From positions 150,494 to 214,493 of the forward strand of contig JAAKBF010000059.1 of the NCBI GenBank assembly GCA_012656075.1: 64,000 nucleotides of DNA, given 5' to 3'. Within the stretch, counting starts at the first letter, position 1, and every line of letters begins with the position of its first letter. The translations under genes were made by a program, and so were the position numbers. Source of the DNA: Phytophthora hibernalis. Lineage: Eukaryota; Oomycota; Peronosporomycetes; Peronosporales; Peronosporaceae. Under the pieces are notes generated by a model. That model was not told the origin of the DNA, did no database searches, and was given only the letters and a program-made list of their open reading frames with translations. Shown here piece by piece: positions 32,923-45,205 of the stretch.

Positions 32923-34685
32923 CTACGAGTCTTCGAGTTCAACAAAGCTGGTAAGCCCAGCTTGTAGTAACTGAGCAAAAACACAATCGCGTTCCTTGAC
33001 TCGGTTGACCTTCAAGTGCCACGGGGACAACATGACCCCGAAGTGGGTCGTACGACCGAACAATGTCTTCGACTTATGCACCCACTCCAGTGTCGAAAAC
33101 CGAGTGTAGACATGGACAGTCCGTCCGACCAGCTGGGTGTAACACACTTTCAACAGTAACAACAAGGCCAACACCTCCTACTCGGCCGGGTGGTAATTCA
33201 TCTCTGCGTCCTTCAGTACACGGCCGCAGAACCGCACAGGGTGTAACTTGTCGTCATGATACTGCATCAGAGTGGAACTCAGAGCCCACTCGTTAGCAAA
33301 TAACGTCACGTGCACCTCTTTGGCTCGGTCGAAGTGGCGTAGTATCGGTGCATCGGCAACCTTATCTTGTAGCACCACGAAGCTTCGGTGGACCGCGGAT
33401 GAATTCCCTGCCGGTGTAAAATCCTCATCCTTGAGTTGGTACAGGGCGGCCCCGTAGACTGCAAAGTCTTGGATGAATCTGCTGTAATAGTTCAACGCAC
33501 CGAGGAATGACTGCATTCCTTTCTTCGATGACGGGAACGGCAGCTCCGTCATGATCTTCAACTTCTTTGGATCGGCCTGAATGCCGTCGACCGACACTTC
33601 ATGCGACAGGAAATCCACTCGGCCTTATTTGACACTCACCAAACCGTTCAAGCACGAAGTCCAGGGTGGCTAGACAAGAGTCAAAAGTCTCGGTGCCGAA
33701 ACAAATATCGTCAACGAACGACCGCCGATCGAACACTGGCACAAACGAGGATTCATCTGCTTTCCCCGTCGTGGAGAACATATCCGCGACAGGGCTGTTC
33801 ACCAATTGAGTCACATCGTCGAGCGTCACCGAAGACTCGCGGTCGGCCTCGAACTTGGTCGGAAAAGCTGTCGAAACCTCGGACAGTCGTGCAGAGCCGT
33901 CGGTCACCCCTGTTCTCACAGCTTCAGCGGCTGTCTCAGCGGACCGCATCAACTCAGAGAACTGATTCCAACCACCCTTGGGCTGAACGAACCCCATAGA
34001 GCATTGTCGATCATTCGTTGGTATATCATAGTGCGTTCTTCAGGCCAAACGGCATACGCAGCCACTCGAAATGACCGAGTGCACAAACGAAGGCCGAGAT
34101 TTTCCGAGCTCTCATCATCATCATTATTGCCCAAAATTCGCTAGCTGCATCTAAAGAGCAGAACCACAGGTAGGCTTCTAGGTCCGTTAACAAATCATCG
34201 CCCAGCGGCATGGCATACTCCATGATCGCGGTGATTGCATTCACCATCTTGTAATCAATGCACAGGCGAATATCAACGCCGTTCTTCTTCAGCACGATCA
34301 CAATCGGGGATGCCCAAGGGCTGTCCGAAAACGCCACCAACCGAGCTTTCAACAAGCCTTTCAGTAACTCGTATAACTTCTTCAGGTGCTTACGCAGTGT
34401 CCGCCGATCCCTCTGTTTAATCGGAGGGTGCCACTGTACATCGATATCGCATACCACGCGATAGGCAGGCGGTGGCAGAGCGTTTCCGCTCGAAATCATG
34501 ATCTGCTCATGCTTCTGTAACACGTTGATCAATGCCCATTGTTGCTCGTACGTGACCTTCGGGTTCGCTACATTGGATCCTGTATAATCCAAAACCGTCT
34601 CCGAAGCTTCGGTCAAGTCAGGCAGGAATGCCAACTCATGGTTGTAGTCGATCAAGTCCATCTCATTTGCCACATGCTCGGTCAC
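32923..34685 (-). pseudogene. Reverse transcriptase and RNase H (E5)
   Basis: LYELLKGLLKARLVAFSDSP, WASPIVIVLKKNGVDIRLCI then DYKMVN, LWFCSLDAASEFWAIMMMMR, FEWLRMPFGLKNAL, a frame break, SFVDDICFGTETFDS (FVDD box, about 33.72 kb), DFLSHEVSVDGIQADPKKL, LGALNYYSRFIQDFAVYGAA, then RNase H EVHVTLFANEWALSSTLMQY and EVLALLLLLKVCYTQLVGRT down to 32923. There are frame breaks near 34.0 and 33.6 kb and a stop near 33.18 kb; the KKNGVDIRLCIDY box is intact, unlike E2. Confidence 0.9.
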
Positions 34686-35899
34686 ACCACCTGGGAATCA
34701 TCAATGTCGACAGCGGTGTTAGCGGAAACACCCGCCATAAGCGCTACGAACACCGACTCCAGACGTGACTCCGAGTCTTCGGTGACCACGAACTCCGGTG
34801 CCTCGCCGGTAATTACCTCGCTGTCACCCCTGACCGAGGATTCGGACGTGGTTGAATCCTCACATTCCTCGGTTTCAATATACATAGCCATTATGTCCGA
34901 GGTTGCTAGTGTAACGATTACTGTCGGTTGGTCGCACTCGTTCAGTTGAGCGTGGCACTCATCAACACTCGGTGGACGGACCACCCGACGACCATCTTGG
35001 TGTGTCGCCGGTCGGGAAAGAATCTTCCGAGGTTTCGGATATTCCCGCCGCTCGACTGCCGGTGGTTGACTGGCTAACCACCACTCGTACAGGTTGCTTT
35101 CACGCTTCAGTAATATGTCATCCCGACACTCAGCGTACACCAGCACTTGCCATTCGTCGTACTTCGCCGATCGTAGCCGGATGTAGCCACGCCCTTGTGG
35201 GAGATCGCCACGTGGTACCCATAAAACCACCGACTCGTGGTTTGTACAGTGAGCAACTCTCGGTGACACATTAGTCAGCCGGATAATCGCTGGTTGTCCC
35301 CGCTGAAACCTCGTCACTGTCGGCACGAGATTCTCAATTCGGCAAAACCACACCTCATGGGTGTTCAGAGATGGGCGTCGTTGAGGTAGTTTGAACTCGT
35401 GTCACTCCCGTCTGGCGACTGACAGATCCTCGGTCGTGCCACCGACCACTTGTAAACCGTATACCGGAGCGTCATCCGCGTTCTGGGACTTCACCAAGGG
35501 GACCATTACTTCATCCGGTAACCGGGCCGTGCCATGGAACAAATCTAACCGCACACCAGCTGGGATCATGAAATCCGTACCTAGGACAACATCGACTCCT
35601 GCGTTATGATCCATAATCCACAACTCGAATTCATATACTCGCTCCCACCCGAGGGTGATCTTAACGAGTGCTCGGCGGCGTGTCTTCGTCACTTCTGGAT
35701 TAATTCCTCTAACCTCCAGACTACGACCGTGTTCTGAAACCTCCTGTACGCGTAGTTTCTTCGCATAAGAAGCCGATTTCACGCTCACATTCGCTCCAGT
35801 GTCAAGCAGAATCCTCGTTCTCGCGTCATCCACTGCCCCGTATTCCATGGCACGCAATCGCTTCCTTATGTCGTAGCGTTGGGCCGACCACCACCACAT
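34682..35899 (-). pseudogene. Aspartic protease and linker (E5)
   Basis: The protease frame 35899-35402 has RTRILLDTGANVSVKSASYA (D-T-G triad), TKTRRRALVKITLGWERVYE, DVVLGTDFMIPAGVRLDLFH and GTARLPDEV. The linker frame 35353-34682 has VTRFQRGQPAIIRLTNVSPR, GYIRLRSAKYDEWQVLVYAE and LASQPPAVERREY, the block fused to gag in E1. Gag and the 5' LTR of E5 are missing: the sequence switches to P4 at about 35900. Confidence 0.85.
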
Positions 35900-35918
35900 C
35901 CTCTAGCCAGACAACAAC

Positions 35919-36830
35919 TTGATTGCCTGGCCGAGACTTCGGGGCTCGTGCTCAGTCACAAAGGTACACTCCCTGTGGAGGATTTACACGGTATTCTTCT
36001 CTTGTTTTTCTTACGCCTCGCCCGTCTTAGCGTATGTGCTTGGCGGTACACCTATATCGACGTCTGGGTCACCTGGCGCCATCGCGACTTGTCTCGTCTC
36101 GGTGGGGTGTCAGACCGACACTGCTGGTACGGTCCCACCTCCAGCTACGACGACTGAGCCTTCATTTCCGGCCCTCTCTGAGCAACTCCTTCTCCAGCTG
36201 GGCCAACTCGTCGTCGGTGTGACTCGCCAGCGTCCTCGGCGAGTCGGCTTGGCACATGGAACATGCTACAGACCTTGGTGAAGTCTTGTCAGCAGTTGTT
36301 GGCCCTGCCCAACTTCTTCCGGGCGAGGCGGAGCTGGTCGTTGGCCTCCGCAACGAGGTGACTGACCTCAAGGCCAAACTCGCCGACACCGAGGACCGTT
36401 TTTCCGCTGAGACTCAAGAACGAGAGAAGTTCGAGCGTTTCAGTACTCAAGCATCGAGCGAGGGAGTCGGACCTGCGACATACTGGACGGCCTCCGACAG
36501 ACCCACCTCGCCCTTCGAGAGGAGCACGACCAGGCGGCCGCCCACCTTCGCCAAGCTAACTCTGCTATAGCGGATCACGACCACATCATGAAGCTATGGG
36601 CTGCTCGCGCGACCTCAGCCGAGTCTTCATTTACGTCCGCGCAACGGCTCCTCCACCAGGAGCGCGAGCGTTTCAAAGCTGGTTTAGTGGCTTACACCGA
36701 GCAAGTGGCAGCGCGGCAGCACAACAGGTCGATGGACGAGCCGAGGGTGTCACTATTGTGCGGACAAGGTCGGAAGAGCTGAGTGAGGCCACGAACTATA
36801 CCAGCAAGATAAGTTCCACGGAATGAAGGC
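35919..36830 (+). pseudogene. Antisense accessory ORF P4 (opposes E6), N-terminal part
   Basis: PVLAYVLGGTPISTSGSPGA, LVSVGCQTDTAGTV and EQLLLQLGQLVVGVTRQRPR, then after a shift MEHATDLGEVLSAVVGPAQL, AELVVGLRNEVTDLKAKLAD and TEDRFSAETQEREKFERFST: the same coiled coil as P2, at nearly identical sequence in inverted orientation (41.85-42.43 kb). It continues with KLWAARATSAESSFTSAQRL and stops matching near 36720. The intron, Pro-rich part and C-terminal domain are absent. The pol on its right, E6, points towards it. Confidence 0.7.
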
Positions 36831-37369
36831 TCGTTGTCATGCATATGACCACAATGGAACTGTGCACGGTAGTAAAACGTTCGAGTGCAGTAGCACCTTA
36901 CGCACAATGTCTGAACGCAGGTGGTCCAAACTTGAGTGCAGGTTCCACGTCGAATTGCAGCTTTCCACATACCGTAGACTGCGGCGAACGTGAAAACTTG
37001 GCCAAGCTACTTCCTACATCGGGTTCCAGCATAACAGCGGGTCGTCAATACCGCCGAAGTTGAACCGACGTGGAAATGGGCTGGGCGCACGTTCCGGTCT
37101 TCATCATCGTGAATCACTCCGCATCACATAATGTTTTCTTTCATTCTCAGCAGTCGAAACGTTCACATTTAAATGTGGGGTCAAGGCTTCTCACCCGCGC
37201 TCAGCATTCTTTTCATCTTATTTCACGGTCAGTCAGGTTCAGGTTGGTCAATCATTTCACAAATCCAGAGATCTGCGACCAGGCATAATCTTTCAAGGAG
37301 CGCTACGCTCTGGGGTGATCATCTCCCGCCTGCATTGTCCGGAAGCGAGTTCTCGCTCTAGCTCCTTGG
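36831..37369. other. No recognisable gene
   Basis: Sequence between the P4 fragment and the E6 chromodomain. It may be P4 or E6 non-coding remains; I found no motif. Short open frames here look like chance. Confidence 0.45.
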
Positions 37370-38237
37370 TTGAACTCTTACAGGAGAGCGCCGCAACTTA
37401 ATTGTGTGACTGGTAACCACTCTGGCTCTTCATATCCTTTCCACTTCACGAGATATTCGCGAGTGCGTCGAGAGGTCTGAGTGCGCTTGTTCCAGCGTAA
37501 ATCCAAAATCTTCTCAACTTCGTATTGATCGTTCGAGTTGTCCGGCTTCCAACTTCCACTGGAAGCAGAGCGGCATCAAAATCATCATCTTCAGCCACTC
37601 AATTTCCTCAATAGGACGTTTAGGGAATAAGGCTCTCGGCTTCAGGCGACTCACATGCACCCAAGGGTTGGCCCGGTAACCAGTATTAGTAATGTTCAAC
37701 TTGACTCGGAAGTCGTCGTGCATCTCGTCGATCCTGAACGGACCATGCCACATGTGAGCCCATTTTCTGCTTAACCCGGTCTGACCTCTGGCGATGTACA
37801 GCCACACAGCATCACCAACCTTGAATCCGGCCTTGATACGCCCGGACAATTCATTCCACTTTTGCGTCTGGTCTTCGGAGCGTAGACGTTTTGCCTTTAT
37901 GTGGAGATCTTTAGCGCAAGCTTGAGCATAGCCATAATCACGTTGCAACTTTCGGCGCCACTCGTACGTGGTGCACTCAGGCACACTGGAGGGCCAAGCA
38001 CTGCTGAAACCGTGCCTTGTACATCCCAACCAAGCAAAATGGCGTTTCAAGCCTAGTAGCATCAAATGACGTGTTCAGCGCAAACATCAAACGCTCAGCA
38101 TGGTCATCCCAGTCGCTCTGGTCTGATTCAGCAATGTCCGCTCGGACACTTAGCATAACCGTCTGGACTGCGCTTTCTTGCTGGCTATTAGCTTGAGGCC
38201 GATACGCCAGAGTCGCTCGTTGCCTGCTGCCAAGCAT
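37370..38237 (-). pseudogene. Integrase C-terminal half with chromodomain (E6)
   Basis: From 38237: RQRATLAYRPQANSQQESAV with the catalytic Glu, LMFALNTSFDATRLETPF, then the C-terminal barrel GDAVWLYIARGQTGLSRKWA, HMWHGPFRID and NPWVHVSRLKPRALFPKRP, and in a shifted frame a chromodomain (DQYEVEKILDLRWNK; REYLVKWKGYEEPEWLPVTQ) at 37.53-37.40 kb. It is more diverged from E5/E8 than they are from each other. The upstream two thirds of pol are gone; AT-rich sequence follows at 38.24-38.33 kb. Confidence 0.85.
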
Positions 38238-38334
38238 TTCCCTGAATCGGGTGAATCTCTGTATGAAATCTACTATAATACATATACAATACGCACTAAC
38301 TGTAAGATGTCCTTGTTAGACTATATTGTAAAGA

Positions 38335-38772
38335 AGAACTGATTGACAAGAAGAGTTCGCGTATGATCTAGAGCTGCCGGATCTAAGTGGATACCGGTTC
38401 TACCCAGTGGTGCCTGTCTCACGGATCAAGGCGGTGAACGAATATGGCGACCGACCGAGGGGTCGGCTGGCAGCTGAGGTGACCGAGGATACGAGGATTG
38501 ATTTTGACGAGGATCTGTTACCGGAAGATAGCTGGGAGCCTGATAGAGTGGCAGGCGAGTATGAAGTAGAGGCTATTCTGGACGATCAATCACCTCCGAC
38601 GACGAGTTCTAATCACGCTATCAGAGAGTTCAAGGTGAAGTGGGTCAGCCATGACGAGCCTACCTGGGAACCAGCATCGAACTTGTCGTGCGGCGGGTTG
38701 CTTTACGACTATCTGCGGACCCGACAGAGCGAACGACGACTCCAGATGGTTCAGGTCACTGATGAGGACTAG
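38335..38772 (+). pseudogene. Integrase C-terminus with chromodomain (E7)
   Basis: EFAYDLELPDLSGYRFYPVV then PVSRIKAVNEYGDRP, LLPEDSWEPDRVAGEYEVEA, REFKVKWVSHDEPTWEPASN and GGLLYDYLRTRQSERRLQMV, closing with a stop at 38772. Nearly identical to the E5 and E8 ends. Only the last 140 codons remain. P2 lies on the opposite strand immediately beyond. I infer that E7 and the gag at 45.2-46.8 kb were once the 3' and 5' parts of a single element. Confidence 0.85.
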
Positions 38773-38800
38773 TTCGAACCGCTACCGAGGATTGAACTGC

Positions 38801-38824
38801 CTACGGGGTTGGTACAACCCGTAG
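38801..38824. other. Hairpin in the pol-P spacer
   Basis: CTACGGGGTTG and CAACCCGTAG form a 10-bp stem with one bulged base around GTA, 29 bases after the pol stop and before the opposing P2 end. The equivalent hairpin is at 61950-61973 beside E8/P3, and a decayed one lies near 30.11-30.14 kb. A role in ending convergent transcripts is only a guess. Confidence 0.5.
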
Positions 38825-39141
38825 AAGCAGACGAAAATGATACTGTACCAAATGGAAGTCACCGATTACTGAACGACCAAGTTTCCTGGGAGGTTCGGTT
38901 TGTGACGGTGAAGTGACGAGACGAGCTGCCTACGGGGATTATGCAGCCCGCAGCGTCAGATGAAGATGACTACTGCAATATAGTTTGTATATATGTATAT
39001 GATGTGATCGAACTCGAAGTGGATTTGGATTAAATGGAATTACTGGAGCCTGAACTACACCCGTAGTGAGCTACGGAGCTCGGACCGAACGAGATTAGCA
39101 AGAGGAATGAATGACGAAGCACGGAAGCGCACGACCGAGGC

Positions 39142-42100
39142 CTAGATGTCAGCAGAGGAAGCAAGGTCAGCCAACACATCCAAATTCGAGGTCTGGCCAG
39201 ACGTAGAACTGTCGGTTGGCGTTGGAGTAGCAGCAGGAGCGTCCGAGTCCTCGGCTTGACTTTCACCATTCTCTTCATCGTCTGCTGGTCCTGGAGGAGC
39301 AGCAACTGAAGCCTGAGGGACCCACGGAGCCACGATCGAACTTGGGGTCAAGGATGAATCCACCATGATACCTCCGCCTCGGTCATGCCACGAGGTACGA
39401 AGAGCGGTACCGGAGAATTTCACGGGGCGAAGATCATGTTGAACGGGTGACTGGAGGGTGCGTCGACCCAACAGTTCCGCCATAGTTGACGAACATCCAG
39501 AGTTGCGAGCTCGCCGACCCAATCCTCGGACGTCGGAGCCCACGCGATTACTTCGAACGAATACTGGAGGTAGCTGGGCTCCTACAAAAACTCGGTAGGC
39601 GCTTCACGAGGCCTGTCGGAATGTTTAACACACCACTCCCAACAGCGATACACCATCTACTGGCGCAAGCGCTCCGCTCCGAGGTTCTGAGCCTTGTTGT
39701 ACCCAACCCACGCTGCCCGTAACGCTATGACCGAGGGATCATCACCATATCTCTGAGTCATGCTTCGAAGGAAGGCTTCAACAGCAGAGACTTGGACCCA
39801 GTGGCGTCGCTCCCACAGTGCTAGGCCCAGGTCTGCCTTCTCGGTCCGGTCCGTGGAGATAGCCTGAAATTGGCGCAACATCTTGATGGACCGAGCCAGG
39901 CCGGTGGCGCGAGTTGAAATTTTGGTGCCAAGCGGGTGTTGGTCAATAGCGAAACAACAGGGTCGCTCCGTCATCTTCAACCGCATTTGCTGCCAGGGAT
40001 GGGCTGGATTGGTCCAATCCGCAATAGCGTGGATGCCGGCCACCGAGCACGGGGACTCGACACCGCGAGCAATGGGCGGAGTTAGGCTGCTATTATGGAT
40101 CTGGCACCAGGCTGCTTGCGCGCCTGGAGCGGTGAACCCGGGCGTCAAGTACGGACCAGCCATCAGTGCAAGACGTTGTGAAGGTGTTCCAGCGTAGCTG
40201 GCACCACCGGAGTGAAGGTGCTGGGGTCCGTGCCAGGAACGGTCGAGAGTGTGGCGGTCACTTGAGTATGCGAACGGCGGACGACAGACCGAGCTCTCGG
40301 AAGACGCCCGTGGGTAGGTTCGGCAGGAGTCGCCGGAGTGTCGGTAACGCCTACAGGCGAACCAACCGGAGCCGCCGCAGTGGACGGAGACACGACCGAG
40401 GCCTCAATCGCAGGAACCGGAGTAGACACCACCACCGAGGTCACGAGCGTCGTAACCGAAGAGGTGGCCAACACCCCACCTGATGACGGCAATGACGCGG
40501 AGGACGGCTGCGATACTGGGACAGCCTGTACGCTCGGTAGAGTCGGAGTAGGCTGGGTCGTGACCGGTGGAACGGATGGAGGTACAGCCGAGACTGGCTG
40601 CGACGACACTGTTGACGTCGGAGTCACCAAGCTTTTCGGGGTGGCCGGAATAGGCGACTTCGAAGCTTGGGAAGAATCTGATGACGGTGAGGAGCCGATG
40701 ATGAAATCTTCAGACGCCTTCAGGGTCTCTAGTTCCCTCTGTGACCGCAAGGTGGCCAACAGCGACGCATTGTGGGTGGGCCGACCATCACGACGAGGTC
40801 GTGAAACCACCGCTAAAGAAAATGATCCATACGCGAGAATCGCCGCCGTCCGGGCATCGGTGTCGACTTCATCACCCGACAAATCAATAACGTCAGCCGG
40901 GGTCGGAAGCACCGAGGACCCAGAAGCGCGCGACCCACTCGGAGGAACCGTTGGAGATCCAGGTGGAGGACTCGGTGCCGACACCGGCAGAGACTCAAGT
41001 GGAGGACTCGGTGGCGACGACGGCGGAGACCCAGGCGGAGGACTCGGTGGTGATCCACCCAGAGGCGACCCCTTTGAATAACCCTGCAAAGACGACGCCG
41101 GTGTCTGACCTTGAGCTCGGGCTCTCAGGTCCTGATATGGGCGGCCCAACCACTTGCGGGCAGGGAGAGCTGACTTCGGTGAACCCCGTGGAGGGTGTGT
41201 CGGTGTCACCTGCGGTAGGGACGCCGCCGGTGCCTGCTGCCGAAGACGCTTGCGGTGATTCCGTCGACGCTGATACACCGTCGGAATGAGGGCATGCCAT
41301 CCGAATCCTCGGAGACATCCCCAGCAGCCGACGATGACTTCGCGGAAGGCTTCGAACCGGCATCCGACCCGGGGTTTCTAGACCATCGCCCTCCGAACTC
41401 TCCGAGGAAGCCCTACGGCCGCTCTTCGAAGTGATGCTCGGTGGCGTAAGACCGAGCGACCCCCAGTCGATGATGTCCGCGGTGATACCTAAACGAGGAC
41501 AGAAAAAGAGTCAAAAATGGAAGCACAAACATAACCCACCAGCGGAGGCAAGCACCCATGTGTCGACATCCAGTTCATGGAGAGCAGCGTGACGGCGAAG
41601 GATGGTGTTCGCACGTTTCAGAATTGCCACTTGCGCTTCAAGAGCTTGCACCTGGGGCAGTACCACACCGACCGAGGCTTGGTCAGACGCGTCAAGCGCA
41701 GCCCGATGCCGCGCCACTTACTCGGTGTAAGCCACCAAACCAGCTTTGAAACGCTCGCGCTCCTGGTGGAGGAGCCGTTGCGCGGACGTCAATGAAGATT
41801 CGGCTGAGGTCGCGCGAGCAGCCCATAGCTTCATGATGTGGCCGTGATCCGCTATAGCAGAGTTAGCTTGGCGAAGGTGGGCGGCCGCCTGGTCGTGCTC
41901 CTCTCGAAGGGCGAGGTGGGTCTGTCGGAGGCCGTCCAGTATGTCGCGGGTCCGACTCCCCTCGCTCGATGCTTGAGTACTGAAACGCTCGAACTTCTCT
42001 CGTTCTTGAGTCTCAGCGGAAAACGGTCCTCGGTGTCGGCGAGTTTGGCCTTGAGGTCAGTCACCTCGTTGCGGAGGCCAACGACCAGCTCCGCCTCGCC

Positions 42101-42712
42101 CGGAAGAAGTTGGGCAGGGCCAACAACTGCTGACAAGACTTCACCAAGGTCTGTAGCATGTTCCATGTGCCAAGCCGACTCGCCGAGGACGCTGGCGAGT
42201 CACACCGACGACGAGTTGGCCCAGCTGGAGAAGGAGTTGCTCAGAGAGGGCCGGAAATGAAGGCTCGGTCGTCGTAGCTGGAAGTGGGACCGTACCAGCA
42301 GTGTCGGTCTGACACCCCACCGAGACGAGACAAGTCGCGATGGCGCCGGGAGACCCAGACGTCGATATAGGTGTACCGCCAAGAACATACGCTAAGACGG
42401 GCGAGGCGTCGGGCGACGACGGAGGAGTCACCAGTGATAGACCTCTGAGAGCACCACCGCCGGCTTGAAGAGTACCAGCCGCATGCTAGGGAAGCGGAAC
42501 CGAGGCCTCGGTGGAGCCGGGAGTGTCGGCATGAACATCGACAGCTCCCTGGGAGCGAGCGTGGAGAATGAAGACATAAGTGATTGAGAGTCAGAAGATG
42601 CTCAAGGTACACGGAACGACCAGGATGTAGAAGAGCTTACCTCGCCGCTGGGCGCGATGGCTCGGAGAGCAGCAGTGGTAGCGTCGCTCAGGAGACGCAA
42701 CGGAGGAGACAT
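39142..42712 (-). pseudogene. Antisense accessory ORF P2, nearly full length
   Basis: The ATG at 42712 (MSPPLRLLSDATTAALRAIA) is 62 bases inside LTR B. Exon 1 ends at 42641; a 92-bp intron (42640-42549, GTAAGC...CCCAG) leads to GAVDVHADTPGSTEAS and SVGCQTDTAGTV. A coiled coil of about 250 residues (42.4-41.55 kb) follows, then a 51-bp intron (41539-41489) leading to ITADIIDW. Next come a Pro/Ser-rich region with SPPPGSPP repeats (41.05-40.93 kb), VIDLSGDEVDTD at about 40.89-40.86 kb, a Thr/Val/Pro-rich tract, AIADWTNPAHPWQQMRLKM (40.03 kb), LGLALWERRHWVQVSAVEAF (39.83 kb) and an acidic C-terminus ending NLDVLADLASSADI. At least one stop and three frameshifts. I do not recognise the family. 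Confidence 0.75.
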
Positions 42713-42773
42713 CAGACGGAGCAACGACACGACGCGCACTACTTGCGGAAGCTTGCGTCGAGGCAGGGGCAGT

Positions 42774-43648
42774 TGTGGTGTTGGGTTTTGGAGGCGCTCG
42801 GTCGCCAGTCGGCAAGGTTGCCCTTGCTGAAGGAAAGTGACCGGCGTGCCCTGATTGGTGGATTACATTCCCGCGCCACAGTGACCACGATAGTTTAGTG
42901 ACCGGGCCTCGGTCGGGTATAATAAATATCCGGCCGAGTACGAACCCTCGTTTGTGCCCATTTCAGTTTCGTGCCCTCGGACTTATAGAGCAGGGTACGG
43001 GATCACATAAGGGGATCGTTTCACACTGGATATTTGTATTTACGGCTATAGGATTGACTACAGAGGCTCTCAGAGGCATATATCAACAGAAATAAATCAG
43101 CAGTCTTCCCCCAAGTCACCAAGGGTCAAGTCCGTCTTCGGTAAGTCTAGCTAGCTTATCTTAGGGTCTGGATACGCTCGGCTTGTGGGATGCCTGTCAG
43201 CAAGCCCAAGGTACATTGAACCGACGGTTTGTTGCTGGTCACTCCAAGAGATTACAGTGGCCGAGTGTTGGGAGCGACCAGAAGCGTCGTTCGCATATAT
43301 TAAAGTGGAATCGAGTGTTCCATACATATTTTACTACCCGCCGATGTTTTACCTTGTCAAACCCGTATTAGGCTCGACAGTCGGTACCCTTCCTTCTGAG
43401 GGACTGCGGGGTTCGCGCGAAAGCGCAATATTGCAGCCCAGCCCACGCTCGTGGCTAGTGGTGCAGGTTATTGGGTTGGCCTAATACAACCTAGGTGTAC
43501 AGAGGGTTCACGTTCAACCCGGTGTAAGGGATCGTTCCTGGTCTTCAGGTTTGACCCAACGCTCGTTGACCTGACAAGGGGAGGCGAGTGTTGTTGGTGG
43601 GACTCATACCATTTGGTAGTGAGAATTTCTGCGTGATCCTACACGATA
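42774..43648 (+). repeat. LTR B
   Basis: TGTGGTGTTGGG...CCTACACGATA, 875 bp, closely similar to LTRs C and D and in inverted orientation to C. A purine-rich tract (AGGCAGGGGCAG) sits just upstream, as expected for the polypurine tract before a 3' LTR. P2 starts on the opposite strand 62 bases away. I read it as the 3' LTR of the E7/P2 element. A TATA-like GTATAATAAATA is at about 42917. Confidence 0.85.
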
Positions 43649-44450
43649 GCTGTATCCTTGCCGTAGTTTCTTGCCCAGAGCCCATAAGTGATGTCTTTCC
43701 GTCACATTGTTAAGCGGGTCAAAGGAGTTCACTCTCCACCGCTAAACCGATTGGAAGTAAAGTGCATCTCCGATTCTCCCGCACAATTGTTGGTCAAGAT
43801 CTCTTGAAGCTGTCTGCACTCTATCAGCGACATCCCACATCCCTGGCGGAAATTCCAGCAGCTTTAGCTTGAAGAAGGCTGCTTCCAGTTCTGCGTCCCT
43901 GAGTCCAGTGCGTTCCATGGTATTATCATTTTCTGTCTTAACTTCGCGGCTGTGTTGCACTCCCAGAATATGTGATGTAGCGTAACGTCATGTAAGTGGA
44001 TACACGCCTGGTGAGGGCACCCCATCTTCTCTTTCCTTGTGTCGTACGTCGAAAAGCGTGTAGTTTCAACCGTAGTAGAATCTGTTCGCCCCAAACGCCC
44101 TGCCCGACTATTTTCCGCAGTCGTCGTTTCCACCCCAACTTGTTGAGGCCTATAGCTGCCTCTCTGCGGTGCTGCCACCACTTCTCGCTTCGCTCGATTA
44201 GCTTGTCGGCTGCTCGTCTTCGAGCTGTGTCCGTTACCCTCCGTTTGTATCCGCTGTGGCGTTGAGTCCATCGTCGGCTCCCGGCCCACAGACACACCAA
44301 GCGACCTCGTGCACTTCGACTCAGGTGCCATGTCCTGATGTAGTTTAGTAGCCAACGCTCCATGGCTCGTTACTGCACTGAGTCCATTTAAAACAAAATG
44401 ATCGCAGAAAACAAGGCGGACTAGGACTTCAAAACATTGAACATGCATTG
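43649..44450 (-). pseudogene. LINE fragment (zinc knuckle region)
   Basis: Minus strand: LVCLWAGSRRWTQRHSGYKR, GVWGEQILLRLKLHAFRR, KMGCPHQACIHLHDVTLHHI then FWECNTAAKL, LLEFPPGMWDVADRV and, at the LTR edge, KKLRQGYS. It is homologous to the LINE at 26.4-28.5 kb but a separate copy. It stops exactly at LTR B. Its continuation (TIHLRLRAEGNSAIIEAAAT) is found on the plus strand right after LTR C at 47826, in frame. Confidence 0.75.
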
Positions 44451-44709
44451 CAAGTCACACGGATAAACCAAGCAGATCGGTGGATACAAAGCTCACCCGA
44501 CAATTATAGGGCAGCATGGTATTTTTAGCTCACCCAAGTATGGATACATCACGAGACCGCTGTGCTTTTACCCGACTTCCAAATCTCAGGTGCAGCAAGC
44601 TCGGTGAAAACAAAAAGACTGGGGACTCTTCCAATCGTTCAAGCTCTTCGTCGACTAGAGTTGTGGACAGACCAAACGGACCAACTTCAATTGACTGAAG
44701 AGGGATGGA

Positions 44710-45205
44710 TCACGGGTCGCTAGTAGCGGAGCTACGAGAATCAATAATTTGCAGTTGGATTCGCGGAGCCACAATCAAATGTGTTTTAAATCGAGATAAT
44801 GATCTACCAGGTATGGCGACAAACACAGCGGGGTCAACATCAGCTGCGGCTACAGCTTCCTCACGCAGGTCCAAGGCGATATCCTTCGCCATATGCTCGA
44901 GTAAGTTCGTCGGGTAGTAATACGGGAGCAGGGACGAGCCATGAGTGGTCAGCTCTCGTCCTCACTCCACCAGCTTGACTAAGTAGTTGTCGTAACCAGC
45001 ATCTTCCAAAATATGCACCGGACCGCGCCATCGGTGCCGAAACTTCGTAATTCCGGGACCCTTGGCCGGCCTGTAGATCCACACAAGCTAATTCAGGCGA
45101 AAGTCACTCCTGTGGTATACGTCCCGTCGATTGTAGTAGATCACCTACCTTGCTAGCTCCTTTTCCAACGAAATGGCGGCCACCTCTCTCGCTGTCTTCA
45201 CGTCG
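44710..45205 (-). pseudogene. Integrase C-terminal tail of another Gypsy lineage
   Basis: SLLEAYHEVLMQDDVKTARE, LVWIYRPAKGPGITKFRHRW, RGPVHILEDAGYDNYLVKLV and, after a stop, NLLEHMAKDIALDLREEAVA. The W.YRP..GP...KF.H.W.GP pattern marks an integrase C-terminal barrel unlike that of the chromodomain elements. It abuts the family gag at about 45205, so two unrelated elements have been joined by deletion or nested insertion. Confidence 0.65.

Noticed and set aside
40338..41081. Long plus-strand ORF (247 codons) opposite P2
   Set aside because: Composition-driven shadow of the Pro/Ser-rich P2 frame; the ordered motifs are on the minus strand.
42769..43653. GCAGT and GCTGT as a target duplication around LTR B
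   Set aside because: They differ by one base, and the exact GCTG match between the outer flanks of LTR B and LTR C fits better with the two being one element.
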